This document shows positions 48,874 to 52,676 of a stretch of 52,676 bases of DNA, piece after piece (positions within the stretch are counted from its first letter, which is position 1; each line of letters starts with the position of its first letter). Source of the DNA: Gammaproteobacteria bacterium (GTDB lineage: Bacteria; Pseudomonadota; Gammaproteobacteria; Eutrophobiales; Eutrophobiaceae). A program made the translations under genes and the position numbers. The stretch is from positions 1-52,676 of the forward strand of contig QKIY01000007.1 in the NCBI GenBank assembly GCA_003250975.1, written 5' to 3'. The notes under the pieces were generated by a model. It was not told the origin of the DNA. It saw nothing but the letters and a program-made list of their open reading frames with translations, and searched no databases.

Positions 48874-50751
48874 ATGGATGATCATCGCCACTCACTGCCG
48901 CCTGAATATAAGTTGCACTGGTATCACATTCAAAAAATACTGGGGCATGGCGGCTTTGGCATTACCTATCTTGCCCTCGATACCAACCTGAACCAGTGGG
49001 TGGCTATTAAGGAATACCTTCCTTCCGAACTGGCCATGCGCGAGGAGACCATTCTTGTGCACCCCGTGTCATCCAAACAGAAAGAGCAGTTTGAATGGGG
49101 CCTGGAAAAATTCATTAGCGAAGCGCAGACACTGGCCCGCTTCAAACACCCGAACATTATCCGTGTGTTAACAGTCTTCAGGGAAAATAACACGGCCTAT
49201 ATGGTCATGGAATATGAACGGGGTAGGGGGCTAAATGAGATCCTGAAAAAAGAAAAGACACTGGATGAGGATATCCTCAAGCAGATTGCTCTCCCGATCC
49301 TGGACGGCCTTGAAGCCATACATAAGGAGAACTTTATTCACCGGGACATCAAGCCATCAAATATCTATATCCGGGAAGATAATTCGCCGGTATTACTGGA
49401 TTTCGGATCAGCGCGCCAATCTCTGGATCACCAGACACGTACACTCACTACCATGGTATCGCCCGGTTATGCACCGTTTGAACAGTATGTAAGCAAGAGC
49501 AAAAGCCAGGGTCCCTGGACTGATGTCTACGGTATGGCTGCAACCCTGTACAGATCGGTGACCGGTGTCGGACCATCGGATTCCATGGATCGCAGTGAGG
49601 CAATATTGCATACGGGCAAGGACTCACTGGTTCCTGCATCAGAGATCGCAGGAGAGAATTACAGCGCTGGATTCCTTGCCGCGATAGACCATGCCCTGGC
49701 CTTCAAGCCCGAAGACAGGCCACAAAGTGTCGCCGACTGGCGCAAGGAATTGACCGGTGAGCACACGCCAGATTTCAACCTGTTTGAAAACACAACGTCA
49801 CCGGTTATCACGCTGACCGATGAGGAGCATGAGGCAACCACACAAATCCTGCCCAACGATATCGAAACCGTGAAGTCTAAACCACCAATAGCAGTAAACG
49901 TGCCGCACGGTGGATCTTTTTTTGCCAGGTTGCTGAACAGCGCCTACCGCCTGATCAAGCGGCTGCTGAAATGGATTTTGGTCCTGCTGCTAATTTTTGT
50001 CCTATTGTCCATCCTGTCTAACTGGCATAAAAAGCGGAGTGAACCGGCCCTTGAGTCACCGTCCGGGACCAGTGAGAAATCAAGTTCCGTTCCTCAAGAC
50101 AGGCATGATACTGCAAAGATCACTGGCTTACTTCAGGCTGCGGAAGATGATATCAACACCTTACGGCTGACATCGCCGATAGGAAATAATGCTCTGGAAA
50201 AATATAACAAGGTCTTATCGCTTCAGCCCAACAACCAGGCTGCCCTGGATGGCAAGGACAGGATCATCGAGGAATACATCCACCTGATGGACAAGGAGAT
50301 CGCGGAGGGGAACCTGGTGAAGGCGGAATACTACCTGAACCGTGCTACACCGATTAATCCCCAGTTCCCGGCACTGGCCCCGGCGCGCTCACGCCTGATT
50401 CGTGCCAGGGAGGAACAGAAGGCGCGGCAGGAGCAGAAGGCGCAGGATGCCATGAAAAAGCAAGAGGCAGCCCAGAGCAGGGTACCTGAACAGGAGCGCC
50501 AATTACTGCAATCACTACGTGAGAAATTAAAGGCTAACCCAAATGATGTGATTGCCCGTAGGCAGTTACGCAAGCTTGCCGAACGTTTTGAAGGAAACAT
50601 AAAACAGGCCATAGAGAAAAAGGATTATGAACTGGCTAAGGATTACATTTATGAGATACAGTCCGTTGTCAGGAACAATCCGAAATCGGCTAAGAGGATG
50701 GAAGAACTATTGCGCAAGATTGAAGAGCGGCAACGACTTGAGCTACGTTAA
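48874..50751 (+). CDS. Membrane Ser/Thr protein kinase with long C-terminal extracytoplasmic part
   Basis: A 625-residue protein. The kinase domain (about residues 16-290) is complete: GHGGFGITYLA glycine loop, Lys46 in VAIKEYL, HRDIKPSN (Asp158), DFGSARQ (Asp176) and a canonical end. A membrane helix at about 365-385 (WILVLLLIFVLLSI) separates it from a helical, Ala/Glu/Lys/Gln-rich C-terminal part of about 240 residues with TPR-like or coiled-coil character (AALDGKDRIIEEYIHLMDKEIAEG..). The outer part is probably a sensor. Substrates are unknown; the nearest phosphorylation-linked protein is the FHA-like protease, about 14 kb away. Confidence 0.92.
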   Translation: MDDHRHSLPPEYKLHWYHIQKILGHGGFGITYLALDTNLNQWVAIKEYLPSELAMREETILVHPVSSKQKEQFEWGLEKFISEAQTLARFKHPNIIRVLTVFRENNTAYMVMEYERGRGLNEILKKEKTLDEDILKQIALPILDGLEAIHKENFIHRDIKPSNIYIREDNSPVLLDFGSARQSLDHQTRTLTTMVSPGYAPFEQYVSKSKSQGPWTDVYGMAATLYRSVTGVGPSDSMDRSEAILHTGKDSLVPASEIAGENYSAGFLAAIDHALAFKPEDRPQSVADWRKELTGEHTPDFNLFENTTSPVITLTDEEHEATTQILPNDIETVKSKPPIAVNVPHGGSFFARLLNSAYRLIKRLLKWILVLLLIFVLLSILSNWHKKRSEPALESPSGTSEKSSSVPQDRHDTAKITGLLQAAEDDINTLRLTSPIGNNALEKYNKVLSLQPNNQAALDGKDRIIEEYIHLMDKEIAEGNLVKAEYYLNRATPINPQFPALAPARSRLIRAREEQKARQEQKAQDAMKKQEAAQSRVPEQERQLLQSLREKLKANPNDVIARRQLRKLAERFEGNIKQAIEKKDYELAKDYIYEIQSVVRNNPKSAKRMEELLRKIEERQRLELR

Positions 50752-50766
50752 AAAAGTTTTGTTTCT

Positions 50767-51711
50767 TTAGTTAATAGAACTGTAGGTCAAACCTTGCTCA
50801 CGGATATTATCCCTGGCCTGTTTTAATACTTTTCTGATTTCATTGATTATTGCGCCGGGATTATCCGCATAAATGTTATGGCCACTGTTTTTAACAATGA
50901 CATGCCATGCTTGAGGACTGAGCGTGACCAGGTCTTTTTGCATATCAATCCATTCATTTTCCAGTGATTTCCCGTCAATCGTGGGAAGTAATGATTTCCC
51001 CCGGGTAAGTACGGCTAGTGGTATGTTCGGGAAGTTCCCTGCGTGACTTACCTGTTCTGCGCTTAGTGAAAAATTTTTCAATTCATCCATGAGCGTAAAT
51101 GTTGCCTTGCGGCTGGAATTGAGGAAATACCATTTCCTCTGTAACGGGGTCAAATTATCTGGTGGCAATGACCTGTGTGAAACTATCAATTCCCGCTTCG
51201 CATCTTTTTTATCAAGATCAGCCAGTCTTACAATTTGATCCGGATGTGAAGAATCTACCAACACGACTCCCACTGTTTCCTTCGAATAGACTGTTGCGAA
51301 GTATCTAGCGGTGAAACCACCGAAGGAATGGCCGACAATGATATAAGGACCCGGAATTTCACCCATTTCCAGCATTGCATGTAACTCATAGGCTATTTGT
51401 GCCGTAGTTCTGGCTCCGGGGCCGTTGTCACTCCAGCCATAGCCTGCACGGTCATAGAGACAAATCCGGGTACTATCTTCAAGGCCTTCCATAACAGGTA
51501 ACCAGTTAATTGATGCATCACCCAGGCCCACATCCACCAATACAGTCGGTTCACTGTTACCGCGACAGTCAACATAGAGCCTGTGTAAGCCAAGGCCAAT
51601 ATAACGACCTTGTATATCCAGCTCCTCAAGATTTCTGTCTGCTAACGAATTCGCTGAAGCTGTTATTGAAAGAATTACAAGTAGCAAGTTAGTGGTGAAT
51701 TTTTTATTCAT
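50767..51711 (-). CDS. Exported alpha/beta hydrolase
   Basis: A 314-residue protein with a signal peptide (TTNLLLVILSITASANSLA, cut before DRN). The alpha/beta-hydrolase core has CLYDRAGYGWSDNGP, the nucleophile elbow VGHSFGGF (Ser), VDSSHPDQIV (acid), and HNIYADNPGAI (His). Such enzymes hydrolyse esters or lactones; the substrate is unknown. The pattern is like periplasmic/secreted proline-iminopeptidase-like or lactonase hydrolases. It converges on the kinase gene across 15 bases and is preceded by the truncated MerR gene. Confidence 0.87.
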   Translation of the reverse strand: MNKKFTTNLLLVILSITASANSLADRNLEELDIQGRYIGLGLHRLYVDCRGNSEPTVLVDVGLGDASINWLPVMEGLEDSTRICLYDRAGYGWSDNGPGARTTAQIAYELHAMLEMGEIPGPYIIVGHSFGGFTARYFATVYSKETVGVVLVDSSHPDQIVRLADLDKKDAKRELIVSHRSLPPDNLTPLQRKWYFLNSSRKATFTLMDELKNFSLSAEQVSHAGNFPNIPLAVLTRGKSLLPTIDGKSLENEWIDMQKDLVTLSPQAWHVIVKNSGHNIYADNPGAIINEIRKVLKQARDNIREQGLTYSSIN

Positions 51712-51726
51712 TTGTCGATCCGGGTT

Positions 51727-52676
51727 TTAGCAGTATTCTTTAATAGAAATACCTTCTTCCTCCAGAACATTTTTCAGTCCTGTTTCCATCAAGGCGCGCG
51801 CATGACCGGTCATAATTTTGAGGCTGGCGTGTAAGGCGGCATCCTCCTTGTTTCTGACCTTGCATTCTGCACTGTAGATTTCGAACTGAATGAGTTGATG
51901 TATTAGACTGGATAGATGTTTCGGGCATTCACATTTAATTGTAGTAGAGACATGGGCGGCATCTACCAAGCCCTTGTTTGTGAATATTCTGGAAGGAACA
52001 GGCTGATTAATATGATCGTCAAAATAGCCTTTTTGTGTTTGTTTTCCTCTTGGTACCGTTTTTCTGATACCGGAAAGCAGCGATTTAAGTGAGACAAAAC
52101 CATGTATAAATGTAAATGAAGAAGGATTGAATTCCGATAACAGATTGCTGCTCGAAAAGCCATAATTGATAAATGTATGCTTGGCATTAGCCAGCCTTGC
52201 CAGCTTTCTGATCTCTGTCGTCGTATCGCTTTGAATTGATGGGTATTCAAGAATTAGGATATCTACAGGTGTTGATTTCAAGGCTTTCTCAAATTCGGAT
52301 GAAAATTCCTTCATGCATACAAATTCCAGATCATTTCCCTTGTATTCTTCCTTTATCAGGTGCACCAGTGTGTCACCCAGGACCCCGACGCGCAGTACTT
52401 CAAGGTGATCAACTTTAGCGGGTAAGCACCCGGATTTTATTAGATCGATTTGTATCTGCAGTTTTTTATCTGAAAGATTTGCGATGCTGCCTATTGAGTG
52501 CCCTTCATCGGTCAGCTGCTTGATGAGCTTCAGGCGCTTGATATCCCGGGACGAGTAGAGCCTGTCAGCACCCTTGCTTCGTTTGGGTGAAACCACCCCG
52601 TAACGCCGCTCCCAGACACGCAGGGTGTCGGCAGAGATGCCTGTGATCTTTGAAGCCGCCCCAATCTTGAAAACCG
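51727..52676 (-). CDS. MerR-family regulator with degenerate B12-binding-like domain (5' end outside window)
   Basis: The frame runs from the stop at 51727 to the window edge without a start, so the gene continues beyond 52676. The first visible residues, VFKIGAASKITGISADTLRVWERRYGVVSPKRS, form a MerR winged helix. Residues that follow, LEVLRVGVLGDTLVHLI...DILILEYPSI, have the Rossmann strands of a B12-binding domain but lack its D-x-H-x-x-G motif. A conserved CPKHL-type C-terminal block (KCECPKHLSSLIHQLIQFEIYSAEC) then appears. This resembles the LitR/CarH-related group without cobalamin binding. The gene target is unknown; it is 15 bases upstream of the hydrolase gene. Confidence 0.83.
   Translation of the reverse strand, partial: VFKIGAASKITGISADTLRVWERRYGVVSPKRSKGADRLYSSRDIKRLKLIKQLTDEGHSIGSIANLSDKKLQIQIDLIKSGCLPAKVDHLEVLRVGVLGDTLVHLIKEEYKGNDLEFVCMKEFSSEFEKALKSTPVDILILEYPSIQSDTTTEIRKLARLANAKHTFINYGFSSSNLLSEFNPSSFTFIHGFVSLKSLLSGIRKTVPRGKQTQKGYFDDHINQPVPSRIFTNKGLVDAAHVSTTIKCECPKHLSSLIHQLIQFEIYSAECKVRNKEDAALHASLKIMTGHARALMETGLKNVLEEEGISIKEYC

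Noticed and set aside
1-52676. tRNA, rRNA, CRISPR arrays, insertion sequences, prophage genes
   Set aside because: No matching T-loop patterns, repeat-spacer arrays, transposases or integrases were seen on reading; this is by eye and a covariance-model search could still find a small RNA.

Overview
The window reads as a chromosomal segment of a free-living gammaproteobacterium that I cannot place to genus. The basis is gene content: YajD, RhlE, RNase D, RlmJ, an RNase AM-type PHP protein, a split adenosylcobalamin ribonucleotide reductase (NrdJa/NrdJb), the MtnB-MtnD-MtnC methionine salvage trio, and a short bd-type quinol oxidase with a DUF2474 subunit. No rRNA, tRNA, CRISPR array, insertion sequence or prophage was recognised. 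Coding density is high, with many stop/start overlaps.

Layout. 1-5400: yajD fragment, two small unknown genes, a phosphoribosyltransferase divergent from a host-attachment-type protein across a palindrome, pterin dehydratase, an alpha/beta hydrolase and convergent rhlE. 5400-11500: ACT protein, MarC-type membrane protein, thiamine-binding protein, Na/Pi symporter, then the membrane pair NfeD-slipin, and DUF1840. 11500-14620: an A+T-richer block (by eye) holding nrdJa-nrdJb on the minus strand, with a perfect FNR/Anr box upstream and a decayed copy of the DUF1840 3' end at its far side. 14820-16090: a cold-shock protein, a strong terminator, an RRM protein, and a PEBP-family protein that seems to have two translation starts. 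16095-20460: membrane protein, ECF sigma factor with zinc anti-sigma partner, and a sterol-desaturase-like hydroxylase divergent from a TetR regulator with three matching operator copies between them.

20586-28543: nucleic-acid housekeeping (Mug-type glycosylase, Mut7-C RNase, RNase D), DsrE, TerB, a GDSL lipoprotein, a TlpA-like protein lacking one active-site cysteine, transglutaminase, DUF309 and an ABC exporter. 28562-36557: FMN alpha-hydroxy-acid oxidase and amidohydrolase; a HopJ-ABM-membrane fusion; DUF3014, DUF1993 and an FHA-like/membrane/trypsin-like fusion; a phosphodiesterase-fold enzyme abutting a CDP-alcohol phosphatidyltransferase, and an orphan Rap1a/Tai-like protein. 36700-40000: a tiny lipoprotein, DUF2288, and the cydAB-DUF2474 oxidase operon. 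40000-52676: MazG-like NTP pyrophosphohydrolase, rlmJ, PHP nuclease, GIY-YIG, dimeric dUTPase, an exported methyltransferase, LemA-DUF2207, a second cold-shock gene, mtnB-mtnD-mtnC, a membrane Ser/Thr kinase, an exported hydrolase and a truncated MerR regulator.

How they work together (inference): low-oxygen and cold adaptation recur, with the FNR-boxed oxygen-independent reductase and bd oxidase on one side and two cold-shock proteins, an RRM protein and RhlE on the other. Nucleotide-pool hygiene (MazG-like, dUTPase, Mug) is also well represented. I found no clear undescribed multi-gene system. The best leads are the flanked nrdJ block, the triple-operator TetR/hydroxylase locus, the dual-start PEBP gene and the HopJ-ABM fusion.
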